From assembly GCF_000243675.2 (NCBI RefSeq), contig NZ_AHMM02000024.1, positions 124,001-188,000 of the forward strand: a stretch of DNA of 64,000 bases. Direction: 5' to 3'. This document shows positions 43,760-55,200 of the stretch, piece after piece. Each line of letters starts with the position of its first letter. The stretch's first letter is position 1. A program made the translations under genes and the position numbers. The notes under the pieces are model-generated. The model was not told where the DNA came from and made no database searches. It saw only the letters and a list, made by a program, of their open reading frames with translations. This stretch comes from Leptospira inadai serovar Lyme str. 10 (lineage in GTDB: Bacteria; Spirochaetota; Leptospiria; Leptospirales; Leptospiraceae).

Positions 43760-46700
43760 AGCCGATTTCAATCGATTTTCCTCCTTCTTTCGCGGATGGA
43801 ATCGATTCCCAAAAAAACGGTTTTATCGGGGCTTCCGCCGGAACAGGGAAAACCCATACAATCGTATACTTGGTTTTGAAATTGTTAAGAGAATCGTTTC
43901 TTGCCTGGGATGCCGATGCCGGAACGTCTCCTCCGCCTGGAATCGATTCGATTTTAGTTCTGACATATACCGATAAGGCAGCTTCGGAATTAAGATCCAG
44001 AATTCGGGCCGGAATTAAGGAAAGAATTCGGAGCTTGGAGGAAGCGGCTCGGACTAATCCGATTTTAGAACCGGAACGTCAGTTTTTCTTGGCGCAAGCC
44101 GAGCGACTCGATCAAGCGTACATTTCCACTATCCACGGATTTTGCAGTAAGATTCTTAAGGAATATTCGTTAGAAACCGGTTATCCCGCAAATGCCAAGC
44201 TTGTTTCGGAATCCGAGCCTTTGAATAGGATACTGTATTCCAGGATGCATTCCGAATTTGCGGGCGAGATACCGAAAGAAAGTATAGCTTTAACTCTATT
44301 AAAATTACGTAATTTTTTTGATAACGGATTCACCGGAAATACTTGGGAAGATTTTATATCGGAACTTGCCGGGAAAAAGGAAATTTCTCCCTCGAATGTT
44401 AGGCTGATACCCCGCCCGAATCCTTTGCCCGGAAAAAACGAGATCCATCTATCCATCCAGACGCTATCTAACGAGTATTCCGCCATCCTGCCGTTACAAG
44501 AATTGCTACTGAAATACGTGCATGCAAGCACCAAAAAAGCCTTTTTAGATCGAGAACTCGCCTTCAAAAAAATCCTAGCTCAGGCCTTATCCGCGATAGA
44601 GCCGTTCGATCCATTCAAGGTAACGAAAGCGATCTTAGAGATCGGGCGTCTAAAAAGAAAAGAATCCGGGGTCTCAAGCGTTCTTTTCTCGGACGACGAA
44701 TTAAAGAAAGGGGAATCCGATCCCGCATACGCTACTTACGTCGCACAAAGAGAAAAAGTAAAAAAAGCCCTTTCCGATTTGGAAACGATAGCTGTTTCAT
44801 TCGTCGTCCAAATTTCGGAAACTATCGTGAAGCAAACTCCTTTCGAAAAAGCCGAGGAAGGCGAAATCACGTACAACGATATGATCCGGAATTTGTCCCG
44901 ATCTCTAATCACTAATCAAGTATTATTAACCGAATTAAGGACCAGATTCCATTATGCGATCGTGGACGAGTTTCAAGATACGGATTCGGAACAATACGGT
45001 ATTTTCCGAAATCTTTTTTTAGAAAAGAGCGGCATAACCGATTCGGAGACCCGTTTATTTCTGATCGGAGATTCCAAACAGGGAATTTACGGATTTCGCG
45101 GAGCGGATATAGGCACGTATCTATCAGCGAAAAATAATTTAGACTTGAACGGAAAATTCGCGGACCGATCCGTGGTTTACCCGGCATTGGACACGAATCG
45201 ACGTTCGTTGCCGGAATTAATCTCGGCGTATAACGACCTTTTTTCCGCCCCGGAAGGAGATTGGTTTCCGTTAAGAGAGCCGGGATTTGACCCGATTCCG
45301 TACGAGAAAGTGAACGCCGCTCCCTTCGGTAGAAAAGCCGTCCTATATTCGGATAGGAGCGAACGTGGTGCCCTTAACGCATTCCAATTGCCTTCCGCTT
45401 CCAGCAAAGAAGCATTAAGAGATCCTTATGCTAAATTTATAGTTTCCGAAATTCTGCACTTAGTATCCCGTGAATCGGGAATCTTAATCCAAAAAGAACG
45501 TCCCGGTCGACCTCCGTACGCTGGAAAAGTGCGTTACGGAGATATCGCGATTTTGATCCGAAACCAAGATGATTCAAAGGAATTGGAAAACTATCTAAGA
45601 GCGGCAGGAATTCCGTATACTTATAGCAAAAAGAGGGGGCTATTTTCCTCTAACGAAGCGTATCGTTGTAGACAAATTCTTTCCTGTATAAACGAAGAAG
45701 GAAGTCCTGATTCGTTTTACAAACTTTTACTCTCGGATTTATTCGAAGTTCGACCGACGGATTTGCATCGATTCGATGAATATTCCGTCGAGTCCAAAGA
45801 AAAACGACTATTGGAATCTTGGCGTCGATATGCCAGAAAAAAAGAATACCCGAATCTTTTCCGTTCCTTATTGACCGAAAGTTTGCTGGCAAAATCTCGA
45901 GACGGGGAGAAGACTCGAGATTGGGAACGCAGGATTACGAACTTCCGACAAATCTTCTATCTTTTATCGGAACAAGCCTCCTCTCGTAATCTTTCTCTGC
46001 GAGAACTTATCGAATATCTAGATTCTTGCATTACTGATTCGTCCACGCAGGATGAAGACGATTACTTGGAAAGGGAAACCGAGGAAGATCGGGTCAAAAT
46101 CCTGACGATTCATTCCAGCAAAGGTTTAGAATTTCCTTTTGTATTCCTTCTCGGCGGTTTTACGGGATGGTCCTCCTCTCAGAGAAAATATTTCGAATAT
46201 CGGCAAACGATCGTCGGCGCGGATCACGAATTGCGGAGCGTAAAAATAATCGATCTGGATAAGAGAGAATTAGAGAAATTTAAAGAGTATTTAATCAACG
46301 AAGACAAAAGATTGTACTACGTGGCGGTCACGAGGGCAATGTATAAGTTTTACTTCCCGCTGTTATCTTCGCCCGCTCCGGAGCGACCCCTGGAGTTATT
46401 TCGCAGATCCTTCGAAGCGGCAATGCCGAATTTTAATCCCATGTCGAATGTCGCCAAAATTTATCCGAATGAAACGAAAACGGGTTATGAAGTTAAATTT
46501 TTCACGAGATCCCGAGAAGATGCCGATCTGCCCGAGGACACCGAATCGGAGCCCCCGGAACGCCAGGTCGATAGGGATGTGTTCCATTGGCCTAACGGTT
46601 GCGAGAAGCGAACGATCATTCTCGAGAGTTATTCCTCGTTGGATCGTTATGCGAATGTTCGGAGAGAAACTGGATTTCGGATAGAGACCGAAAATGCTAA

Positions 46701-47466
46701 AAGCGACGATCTCGAATTCTTACAACCCGCTCAGGACGACCTACCGTCTTCCAATCAAATGGGAAATCTTCTCCATCGACTATTAGAAACGATTGATTTT
46801 TCCTATTTCTTATACGCGAACGATCCGTTAGGATTAAGGGATTTTCCAGCTTGGAAGGAAATAAAAAATTCCCTTAGGATACAGGGGTACGGTAAGGACG
46901 AAGTTCAGCTCGAATTTTATACCGAAAGAGCCGCAACCTTTCTCTGGAATACTCTGCGAAGCCAGCTCCCCTACACTCAAAGTTTGAATTGCTTAGCGGA
47001 ATTGAGCGTAGAGGAAAGAAAACACGAAGTCGATTTCTTTTTGAGGATCCCAGGTCGTCAAGGCGAGAACGCAAACGAATTATTAAACGGCACTGTGGAT
47101 TTTATTTTCTTTTCCGGCGGAAAATATTGGATCGCAGATTGGAAATCCAATAAACTCGGCCAGCCTGCGAGTCCCTCCTCTTACTCGGAAAGAAATATAG
47201 AAATGAAGGTCAAGGAATCGTATTCGATTCAGTTAGCTCTTTATTCCCTAGTCCTAGACGGTTGGTTACGCGATAAATACGGGCCGAAGTACGATCCGAG
47301 TTTGTTAGGAGGTATGTATTTTATTTTTCTGCGAGGGATAAATCCGTTGCATAAAGGAAGCGGGATATTCTTTCAGCATCTGGATCCTTCCTTTATGGAG
47401 AGATCCAGAAGTCTGCTTCAAGACGCGCTCGAAACAAAGTACATTGGTTCGGAGGGGAAGGAATGA
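43756..47466 (+). CDS. recB: Exodeoxyribonuclease V beta subunit (RecB)
   Basis: 1236 residues. The Walker A motif is GASAGTGKT (residues 25-33), helicase motif II appears as VDEFQDTDSEQ near 400, GDSKQGIYGFRGAD follows, and motifs V-VI are VKILTIHSSKGLEFPFV and YVAVTRAMYKF. The C-terminal nuclease domain has GTVDFIFFSGGKYWIADWKS near 1112-1131, the D-x-K type active site. It is a 3'-5' superfamily 1 helicase and the nuclease of RecBCD, acting on double-strand ends in repair. ATGA overlaps join it to recC and recD. Confidence 0.95.
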   Translation: MKPISIDFPPSFADGIDSQKNGFIGASAGTGKTHTIVYLVLKLLRESFLAWDADAGTSPPPGIDSILVLTYTDKAASELRSRIRAGIKERIRSLEEAARTNPILEPERQFFLAQAERLDQAYISTIHGFCSKILKEYSLETGYPANAKLVSESEPLNRILYSRMHSEFAGEIPKESIALTLLKLRNFFDNGFTGNTWEDFISELAGKKEISPSNVRLIPRPNPLPGKNEIHLSIQTLSNEYSAILPLQELLLKYVHASTKKAFLDRELAFKKILAQALSAIEPFDPFKVTKAILEIGRLKRKESGVSSVLFSDDELKKGESDPAYATYVAQREKVKKALSDLETIAVSFVVQISETIVKQTPFEKAEEGEITYNDMIRNLSRSLITNQVLLTELRTRFHYAIVDEFQDTDSEQYGIFRNLFLEKSGITDSETRLFLIGDSKQGIYGFRGADIGTYLSAKNNLDLNGKFADRSVVYPALDTNRRSLPELISAYNDLFSAPEGDWFPLREPGFDPIPYEKVNAAPFGRKAVLYSDRSERGALNAFQLPSASSKEALRDPYAKFIVSEILHLVSRESGILIQKERPGRPPYAGKVRYGDIAILIRNQDDSKELENYLRAAGIPYTYSKKRGLFSSNEAYRCRQILSCINEEGSPDSFYKLLLSDLFEVRPTDLHRFDEYSVESKEKRLLESWRRYARKKEYPNLFRSLLTESLLAKSRDGEKTRDWERRITNFRQIFYLLSEQASSRNLSLRELIEYLDSCITDSSTQDEDDYLERETEEDRVKILTIHSSKGLEFPFVFLLGGFTGWSSSQRKYFEYRQTIVGADHELRSVKIIDLDKRELEKFKEYLINEDKRLYYVAVTRAMYKFYFPLLSSPAPERPLELFRRSFEAAMPNFNPMSNVAKIYPNETKTGYEVKFFTRSREDADLPEDTESEPPERQVDRDVFHWPNGCEKRTIILESYSSLDRYANVRRETGFRIETENAKSDDLEFLQPAQDDLPSSNQMGNLLHRLLETIDFSYFLYANDPLGLRDFPAWKEIKNSLRIQGYGKDEVQLEFYTERAATFLWNTLRSQLPYTQSLNCLAELSVEERKHEVDFFLRIPGRQGENANELLNGTVDFIFFSGGKYWIADWKSNKLGQPASPSSYSERNIEMKVKESYSIQLALYSLVLDGWLRDKYGPKYDPSLLGGMYFIFLRGINPLHKGSGIFFQHLDPSFMERSRSLLQDALETKYIGSEGKE

Positions 47467-49256
47467 TGGAGGAATCTCCGATCGTTGATCCAGAATATGT
47501 AATGTTCCTTTCCGATGAAATGTCTCGCCTGTTACCGGAAGTTAGGAAAGAAGACCTGTACGAATTGAACATCCGTTTATTGCAAGCGTTGAGAACCGGT
47601 AGTTTAGGCGTATCCGAAAATCAAATCCGGAAGAATTTCGAATCCCCTTTTTTTCGATCTCGCAACGGAATTTTATATTACAGGAAAACTTTTGAAACTT
47701 TAACCGAAGTCGAAGACTCCTTCCGAGATCTGTTATCTCGCGAAATTCCGAAGGAGCAAAAGGACGGAATTCGGAATATTATTAAAGAAATCACCGAAAA
47801 TGATCCGCTGGAATTTCAAAAAAACGGAATTAAAATAACTCTTTGCGGCGAAGGAGAGCAAAAGGAAGCGTTAGAGGCCGCGCTTAAATCCTCTTTTTTC
47901 GTACTGACTGGAGGTCCTGGAACGGGAAAAACAACTGTGATTACGAGTCTTTTGCGAGCGCTGATCCGCTTAGGTTATGAAACCGAAAAAATCGGTTTAG
48001 CCGCACCGACTGGCCGGGCAGCTCAAAGACTAAAAGAATCTCTGGAAAATACTTTAAACCTGAATCGAACCAAAAACGAATTGGATCAAAAACTTCTAAA
48101 TTTACCGACGGCAACGATCCATCGGCTCCTAGGTTATAATCCTAAGAGTAATTCTTATAAATTCGGAAAAGATTTTCGACTACCTTATGACGTTATCGTG
48201 GTCGATGAAGTTTCGATGGTCGATCTGGATTTGATGTCCTATTTGCTGAGAGCCCTACCGAATCGTAAACGGGAGAAATTCAGGTTCATTATTCTAGGAG
48301 ATGCGGATCAATTACCGAGCGTGGAAGCGGGCGCAATATTATCGGATATAGTCGCATCGATTTCCTCTTCTTCTAATTTCTTTCGCCTAAGTAAAAGCCA
48401 TCGACAGGAAGGAAATGCGTCTCCGATTTTCGACGCCGCTCAAGAGTGTATCGGCAAGAACTCGAATGTCGATTCTCTCTTAAAATCCACGTTTGCAATC
48501 AGAACGAATATTTCCCTAGACGAAATAGTAGATTCGAAATTATCCGGAAATGAAGCCGGATTTTATCGGATTCCATCGAATTTTCCCAAGAATCGAAATC
48601 AGTTTTTGGAAAAGTATGTAGAGCATTGGATTCAGCCTAGATTGACAAAACTTCCGGATCCGAACAAAGAAAGCATTCAATTAATTGAATATATTTCGAA
48701 GAATTTAAATCATTCCAGAATACTTACCGTTCTTAGGCAAGGAGATTATGGAAGCGAGGGAATCAATCGAGAGATCAATCGGATCCTAATAAGGAAAGGA
48801 TATAAAAGAACTTTGACGATCGGGAACCGCACCTATTTCCCGGGACTTCCGATCATGATCACGAAGAATGATACTTCAAGGGGAATGTTCAACGGCGACA
48901 CCGGGATTATTTTAGAAGCTAAAACAATTACAGGAGACTCCGAGCTACGCGCGATATTTCTGTTGGATGGAATGATTCGGGATTTTGCTTTGGATACCCT
49001 ACCCTCGCACGAACCTGCGTTTGCAATTACGGTGCATAAGTCCCAAGGTTCGGAATATGATAATATATTTATTCTTTATCCTCCGGACCCTGAAAAATCG
49101 GAGAGCAAGAATTTGACTAGCGAGCTATTCAGGACGGAAATCCTTTATACCGCTTTAACTCGCGCAAAGCGAAGAGCCGTCTTACTGGCAGACGACGAAT
49201 TATTAGGTTTATCCCTAAGCAAAAAGTCGGAAAGGACTACCGGGTTTCGACTTTAG
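47463..49256 (+). CDS. recD: Exodeoxyribonuclease V alpha subunit (RecD)
   Basis: 597 residues. Walker A is LTGGPGTGKTTVI near 148-160, motif Ia APTGRAAQRLKES, Walker B VVDEVSMVDLDL near 247, and motif III RFIILGDADQLPSVEAG. The C-terminus has AITVHKSQGSEYDNIFI and YTALTRAKRRAVL. It is the 5'-3' helicase of RecBCD. Two start codons, MM, lie in the ATGATG overlapping the recB stop. The stop TAG is followed in the same frame by 81 open codons, noted separately. No clear terminator is seen. Confidence 0.94.
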   Translation: MMEESPIVDPEYVMFLSDEMSRLLPEVRKEDLYELNIRLLQALRTGSLGVSENQIRKNFESPFFRSRNGILYYRKTFETLTEVEDSFRDLLSREIPKEQKDGIRNIIKEITENDPLEFQKNGIKITLCGEGEQKEALEAALKSSFFVLTGGPGTGKTTVITSLLRALIRLGYETEKIGLAAPTGRAAQRLKESLENTLNLNRTKNELDQKLLNLPTATIHRLLGYNPKSNSYKFGKDFRLPYDVIVVDEVSMVDLDLMSYLLRALPNRKREKFRFIILGDADQLPSVEAGAILSDIVASISSSSNFFRLSKSHRQEGNASPIFDAAQECIGKNSNVDSLLKSTFAIRTNISLDEIVDSKLSGNEAGFYRIPSNFPKNRNQFLEKYVEHWIQPRLTKLPDPNKESIQLIEYISKNLNHSRILTVLRQGDYGSEGINREINRILIRKGYKRTLTIGNRTYFPGLPIMITKNDTSRGMFNGDTGIILEAKTITGDSELRAIFLLDGMIRDFALDTLPSHEPAFAITVHKSQGSEYDNIFILYPPDPEKSESKNLTSELFRTEILYTALTRAKRRAVLLADDELLGLSLSKKSERTTGFRL

Positions 49257-49502
49257 GATCATCGGGCACTGGTTTTAGAGGAACTACAACAGAATTCATA
49301 TTATCGAAGAAGACTTTTTGAATCCATCGTTCTAACCCAAGCCCATAAGATCAGTAGCCTCAGTTCGGCGCTTCAAGAAAAATTGATAGAAAGCATCTTC
49401 GCGGCAAGGTGCCTATCCTTTGCGAGAAATGAGAAAAGAAAAACAGAAGCCCGCCGATTTCCTTTTGAGCATATAGGTTCTCTATCAAAGAATTTTTGTT
49501 GA
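49257..49502 (+). pseudogene. Open 81-codon stretch in frame after the recD stop
   Basis: Directly after the recD TAG the same frame stays open for 81 codons (VLEELQQNSYYRRRLFESIV, then LTQAHKISSLSSALQEKLIE, then FAARCLSFARNEKRKTEARR) to a TGA at 49500-49502. The composition is protein-like and helical, but there is no ATG; the first possible start is a TTG at about 49386. It may be a gene remnant or a read-through extension. The family is not recognised. Confidence 0.35.
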
Positions 49503-49744
49503 AATCATAAGCATAAACTCCAATGATAATATTGATTAATGTTTAGAAGACTCGCAAAGCCGAATGCAAAAATACACCTTTTGAAAAAATATCAAAACGA
49601 TACTTAGGTATTTTCACTCTCTATCGAGATAAATAACGAAAGCAGGCCTACTTTCCCTTAATTGGAAGTAAGAGGAGTAATTTACGCTTAAGGATGGATC
49701 AATAGATTTGACGGAAAAAGGACGTACGATAATTTCTTCTTTTT
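49503..49744. other. Gene-free stretch at the left end of the AT-rich island
   Basis: Together with the open stretch above it makes a gap of nearly 490 bases after recD. Base composition becomes clearly more AT-rich from about 49.5 kb. I see no repeat, att-like duplication or RNA gene. Confidence 0.4.
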
Positions 49745-50392
49745 GTGAACTATATAGTGAAACTCTTATCTTACTTTTTCCTATTTTCCTTTTTTTGGAG
49801 CTGTTCAGATGATTCAAGTAAGTTACACGAAAGTTATAAACAGGCACTAGCTCAATTCCAATCTAAACAGTTGACTGAATCCAAATTTTCCTTTGAGAAA
49901 CTTTATAGAGAACATCCGGATTATTTGCTTGTTAGGCTGATGCTCGCAAAAACGTATTTCTTTTCAAATAATCTCAAAATGGCTTTGAAACTATTTGAGG
50001 AGGATTACTCTAAAAACCCAACTCGAATTGAATCGGCAATCTGGATGTATCGGACGAAATATATAGTAGGCGAAGATCCGAATTCTATTGTACTCGGCCT
50101 TGATAAAATAATTTCGGATGATCCCAATAATATCGAAGCCTGGATTTTACGCGGACGGATTTACGAAAAATTAGGTCGTCTTGATCATGCAATTGAAAGC
50201 TATCGAAACGTTGTAAAAAATGATGAACGTCTCGGATTTGCTCATTTCAGGTTATCGGAATTGCTTCGAGTAGCTTCTTCCGAACAAAGAGATGCGGAGC
50301 TAATAAAGGCGAAAGTATTAGGATTTGATCCGGAATTAGAAAAGAAGCGAACAGTTTCAGGCACTGCTGCAAACGCTAAACATGAAAAGTAG
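49745..50392 (+). CDS. TPR-repeat lipoprotein
   Basis: 215 residues. The N-terminus is a lipoprotein signal (LLSYFFLFSFFWSC) with the cysteine at position 20, so the mature protein is probably lipid-anchored. The rest is made of TPR-type helix pairs: LARIYE-like FEEDYSKNPTRIESAIWMYR and later DPNNIEAWILRGRIYEKLGR, then LDHAIESYRNVVKNDERLGF. It should act as a scaffold or binding protein. The start is a GTG at 49745, with another GTG four codons later equally possible. It overlaps the next gene by 11 bases. Confidence 0.78.
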   Translation: MNYIVKLLSYFFLFSFFWSCSDDSSKLHESYKQALAQFQSKQLTESKFSFEKLYREHPDYLLVRLMLAKTYFFSNNLKMALKLFEEDYSKNPTRIESAIWMYRTKYIVGEDPNSIVLGLDKIISDDPNNIEAWILRGRIYEKLGRLDHAIESYRNVVKNDERLGFAHFRLSELLRVASSEQRDAELIKAKVLGFDPELEKKRTVSGTAANAKHEK

Positions 50393-52064
50393 AATACCCT
50401 TCGATATATTTTCCGGGGATAGAGTGACAGTTCAATTCCTTCAAAAATTATTTTCCAAAATCATAACGCTATTTTTATTTTCCATTATAGTTACAGCGCT
50501 CTTCAGGTTTTTGAATTCAGAGCAATCAAATATTATAAATGCAAGTATTCAGGCAATGAGCGTCGATCCACCCTTGGTTACAAAATGGATTTACCGAGAT
50601 TCATTTTATTTTCTACTGGGTTATGGAGTTTGGATCAGTCTTATTCTTGTTACTCTTAAATTTCTAAGCAAATTCAATCTGCTATTCGACGATAAAATAG
50701 TAACGACGGCGTTGGTGCTCATTTCTATAAGTATGGCTTTAATGCTTCGTGATATACCCGACGTTTTTTATGATTCGCGTAAAAGGAACGTTATTATCGC
50801 TTTCCTTGTAATATTTTCGATTGCTTTGGTATTTAAGGGAAGTTTTATCCAAGAATTAAGCCGCCGAGTAGCCAGAATACTGAATGAAAAATATGCGATT
50901 CTTGTGGGTTTAATAGTTTTATTAGGTCTCCTGCAAAGATTACTTGCTTTGCAATTTGATGATGGGTTATTACAGAGCGGAGATGATCCTAAAACTTTTT
51001 ATGAGTCGGCAATTAATCTCTACGAAAATGGAATTAGACCCAATTTAGGATTTAGCCCAGGTATGAGCTATTTCCTTTTTGCCTGCTTTAAAATTTTCGA
51101 AATCGGTCAGTTAATTCCCAAAATACTTTTGGCATTGATCGGCATGCTTGGGCTATTTTGTTCGATCGAGACAGCAAGAATATTTATTAAATCTAAATTT
51201 GCAGGCATAGCAGCGGGCGTATTTTACCTTACCTCAAGTCATTATGTTTCTTTTTCAAATCAGCTATGGAACGAAAATTTATTTAATCCTCTATTCTCGA
51301 TATTCATTTACATAAATCTGGTGGCACTCCGTAAGAGCGGTATAAAATATATTATATTACAAATTCTAATTACGGTCTTCGCTGGTATTTGTTTTTCATT
51401 ACTTAGAAGTTGGTTTCCCTTAGTGTTCTTGGTATTTTTGGCTGGCTATTGCTTCGAATCTCGTAACGGAAACATTCTTAGAAAAGCCCAACTTATCTTG
51501 ATCGCGCTATTATTTTGCTTCTCTTACTTATCTCCACGATTTCTCGGAGGACAAGACGACGGCCTGATTGCTACGAATAACTCTCAAGTGAATTTCGTGA
51601 TCGGAAATAATCCGTATTCGCAAGGAACATATACTCGACATTGGGTTACGTTTGTAGCGGAGTCTAAGTTGGACGTAAATAGCAAGGAGATGGCTAATTA
51701 CCTCGTGCAAATATATAAAAAGAATCCGGAATTAGTTTTTACAAACCTATATAAAAAGCTTATGCTATGGTTTGTAGGGGCTGGAGGCCCACGGCCGCTC
51801 GGAAATTATTATCAACATCCCTTGCTGATTTCTCAATATTTCTATAGGATCTCGATCAGTTTGCTTTTGCTAGTGGGTTTAATTCGACTAATCAAATATA
51901 AAAAATTTATACTTCCTTCGGCTTATTTATCCATTCTACTTGTTCATTTAGTTTTTTTTGTGGATTATCGATTTACTCTTACTGCCATGCCAATTCAAGC
52001 GGTGTTAGTTCCCTTTGGAATAATAGTTATGGCGAATATTATTAAAAAGAAAATAGCGACTTAA
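50382..52064 (+). CDS. Multi-pass membrane glycosyltransferase (GT39/ArnT-like)
   Basis: 560 residues with about 11 hydrophobic helices. A soluble loop after helix 5 reads FDDGLLQSGDDPKTFYESAI, and its DD motif with an acidic neighbour resembles the GT39/ArnT active loop. The rest fits polyprenol-phosphate-sugar-dependent transferases (GMSYFLFACFKIFEIGQLIP). It would transfer a sugar on the outer face of the inner membrane, for example to a surface glycan. The gene overlaps the TPR lipoprotein by 11 bases, so the two are probably translated together. The assignment to GT39 is by pattern only. Confidence 0.65.
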   Translation: MKSRIPFDIFSGDRVTVQFLQKLFSKIITLFLFSIIVTALFRFLNSEQSNIINASIQAMSVDPPLVTKWIYRDSFYFLLGYGVWISLILVTLKFLSKFNLLFDDKIVTTALVLISISMALMLRDIPDVFYDSRKRNVIIAFLVIFSIALVFKGSFIQELSRRVARILNEKYAILVGLIVLLGLLQRLLALQFDDGLLQSGDDPKTFYESAINLYENGIRPNLGFSPGMSYFLFACFKIFEIGQLIPKILLALIGMLGLFCSIETARIFIKSKFAGIAAGVFYLTSSHYVSFSNQLWNENLFNPLFSIFIYINLVALRKSGIKYIILQILITVFAGICFSLLRSWFPLVFLVFLAGYCFESRNGNILRKAQLILIALLFCFSYLSPRFLGGQDDGLIATNNSQVNFVIGNNPYSQGTYTRHWVTFVAESKLDVNSKEMANYLVQIYKKNPELVFTNLYKKLMLWFVGAGGPRPLGNYYQHPLLISQYFYRISISLLLLVGLIRLIKYKKFILPSAYLSILLVHLVFFVDYRFTLTAMPIQAVLVPFGIIVMANIIKKKIAT

Positions 52065-52202
52065 GTGAGTGGTTTTTCTGTTGCGCCGTTAATCCATTCA
52101 GTAAAGGGAAAAAAGGGCCTCTTCTCGTTAAATTTGCTCGACATACAATTTATTTAAAATCTAATTTATAACTCAAACCTGTCAGCGCGGAAAAGAGGGA
52201 GA

Positions 52203-55200
52203 ATGGATTTTATGATTAGAAAAGGGCGATATATCCGTCATTATTCCATTCCTGAAAGGCTTATGTCAGGCAGTATGCTCTCAATCTATTTTTGGGTTCT
52301 CTTTTTCCCGCTTTCTATCCTTTTTTCCCAGAACCTTAATAATTACCCGACCTTCGTAGCCCCTCAGTTTCAACAACAAAATCTTGATCAAGTTGTCAGC
52401 CTAGCAAATCAGTCCAATTCTTTAAATAACTGGGAAACAATTTCCGGCCAAGGACTCAGCGCTATTAAGTCAAATTGGGAGAATGCTTCAGCTTTAGAAA
52501 TAGAATCGCTCGTCAGTTCGATTACCTCAAGCCCTAATTCCGGTACGAGTTTACAAGATTATCAAAATGCGGTTTCGGCTTACTTGTGGGCACAGGAAAA
52601 TAATGCCGAAACACAATGGCTAAATCAGGTTGATTCTCAACTTTCTAATGCACGTGACAATTTTATCAATGGTCAGTTAGCGATTAATATTTCGAATAGC
52701 ACGACGCAAAACCAGCAGCTGGTAGTTACGAGTAGCGGAAATGTGAATTCGGCCATTGCAAACTCTGCTGATTATAAAACTGCGCTTAATACTGGATTGC
52801 AAAGTTTTTCCGACTCTTTAACCGCATTACAAAGAACTTATGAGCAACAACTATCATCCTTAAACCAAACCGATGCGCAATATAAGGCGAATCTACTGCA
52901 ATTGCAAGGCTACGAGAATACTGTAAAGCAGGGTATGCAGACTTCGGTTTCACAACTTCAAACTTCCCTCCAAACTACAGCTTTATTCTATAATACCAAA
53001 CCAGACGGAACTCCGAATTGGAATTCGATGACCCAATCCGGATTAGATCTGCAAAACTTGATTACTAGTTTAAGTCAAGGTCTCGCGAATGGAAGTCCGC
53101 TCTCGGCACTTGCAAATCAAATGGTCTCTTATCTTCAAACTCAAGAAACTCAGGCACATAATAATGCCACTTATTGGAGCCAAAAAGCTACTCCGTACAA
53201 TTTATCGCTAACCGGAACTGTTCTCGGTGGGGAACGGGTATTAAGCGGGCTGCAAGATTTATACAATTACGGGAATTGGGTATCCTCTGCAAATCCTGTT
53301 ATCGGAGCTATTAAGGATTTCATCGATGGCGGAAGTAATAATCAAGATCCCACGTTGATTAACTATCTATACGGCAACGATTTCAATTCGAATAACTATA
53401 GTATTCTAAAGATAAATTCAGCAGATTTTAAAGGATACAATACTGCCTATACGAATTATAGCGTTTTTCCGATCCAAACGGGTTTTGCTGGCAATGACCT
53501 TTATTATTCTTCAGCAGGTTATAATGCATTCGATTTTAATGCGACAGGTTTAGGATTTCTCGGCGGTTTTGTTCTTCAAACAGGCTTCTTTGCGGAAGAT
53601 AAATTTGATTATAGCATTAATATTCAGCTTCAAGACAAGAATGCATTATCGAATTCGCAAGTTTGGAGTGGGTTCCGAAACAATTTAAGCACCGAATTAA
53701 ATAGTTGGAATTCAATCACTTCATCAATTTCAAGTTGGGAAGGACAAATTTCTGCCTATCAAGCACAATACGCGACTTGGCATGCACAAGCAGCTATCTA
53801 TGCCGATGGCTTACAGCAATCTTATTCCACAGGGGTTGCAAATTTAAATTCTCAAGATCATAATTGGCAAAATGGATTATTGGCCCCCTTTCAAAACACC
53901 AATATAAATTCCGGGGCCGGCAATTCCATGGATTCTATAAAATCGTCCTTCTTAGATTCGGTTTCTCCTAAGATTACGCAGATACTTTTACCTTCCGACA
54001 ATTCCGTTCTTTCTCCGGCTGCCCAGGCGCCAGTGATAGATCAGAGTAATTTAAACAATACTTTATCTATTTTTCAACAATCTTTAATGGGTGCGTCTAA
54101 CTTAGCTTTAGAAAATCAGCTGAATCGACAAGCGATTGATGAAAATAAAAACGCTATTCAACAAATTGCAACTTCACTTGGGAATAACGCGGTTGTCGAC
54201 AGCCATGGAAACATTGTCTATACTACTTCGATAGAAGATGGACATGCTCGATTAAAAACGGGCGGCGATGCCACAAACGCGAGTGATTATGAAGCAACCA
54301 CTGTTAAACAGAATATATTTCTTTCCGCCCCCGCTACAATTAAAATTGCGGCCGCGGGAGATTTGTTTCAAACTTGGAATACAGGTTCGATAATTTCTCA
54401 GAATCAAGCTAATCTTGATTCATTTAATATTTCGTATAACTCTACAATAAATTCGTTAAATTCTCAAATAGCAGCGCTAAATTCTTTAAATGCAAAAAAT
54501 GATAAAGCTTTTCAGGACGCGGCGCAGGCTGCAGCTAGTTTTGCGTCTGATCAGAAAAGTTTGGCTCAGGCATTATTCCAGGGTGGAAATTTTGAGTCCT
54601 GGGTTAAAGGGCAAATTCAGGATAAAGTGAACACCGCAATGGCAACAGCTATAGCCAACGCAACTGGGATGAGTCCTGACATGGCAAGCCAACTCGTAAG
54701 CTGGTTTGAGAAGAACCAGGCGGAGAAAAAAGCCAAGGCAAAAGCGAGAACGGAACAGATCACGTCCGGACTCGTGACAGTGGCAAGTATCGCTGCGTCG
54801 TTTATAGCGGGACCTGAGATGATGGCGGTTGGACAGGCGGTTCTGCAGGCAGCACAAGGATACCAAAACGGAGGAATGGAAGGCGCTCTTGTTGGAGCGG
54901 CGAGTGGAGCAGCAACAGCGTATGCAAGACAGTTCGGAGTCAACGTGGGAGTATCATACAGCTACTCGGGAGGGTTTGGAGGAACAGTAGGACTTGGATC
55001 TTCTAAACTCAATGCGGGAGTTACGTTTTCCCAACACGGAAGCACTTCGTTTAACATAGGAGGGAGCTACGGAAACGTAAGCTATAACCCAACGAGCGGG
55101 TTTAGCGGAAGTGTGAACCTTACCCCGGGACAGAATACCGGGGTCATGGTGAATATTGCTCAGCATAGCGGACCTAGTTTAACAGTCCAGGAATCTAATG

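Noticed and set aside
49745..52064. Dedicated secretion system for the giant protein
   Set aside because: The TPR lipoprotein and GT39-like protein do not match known secretion components; only location supports a link.
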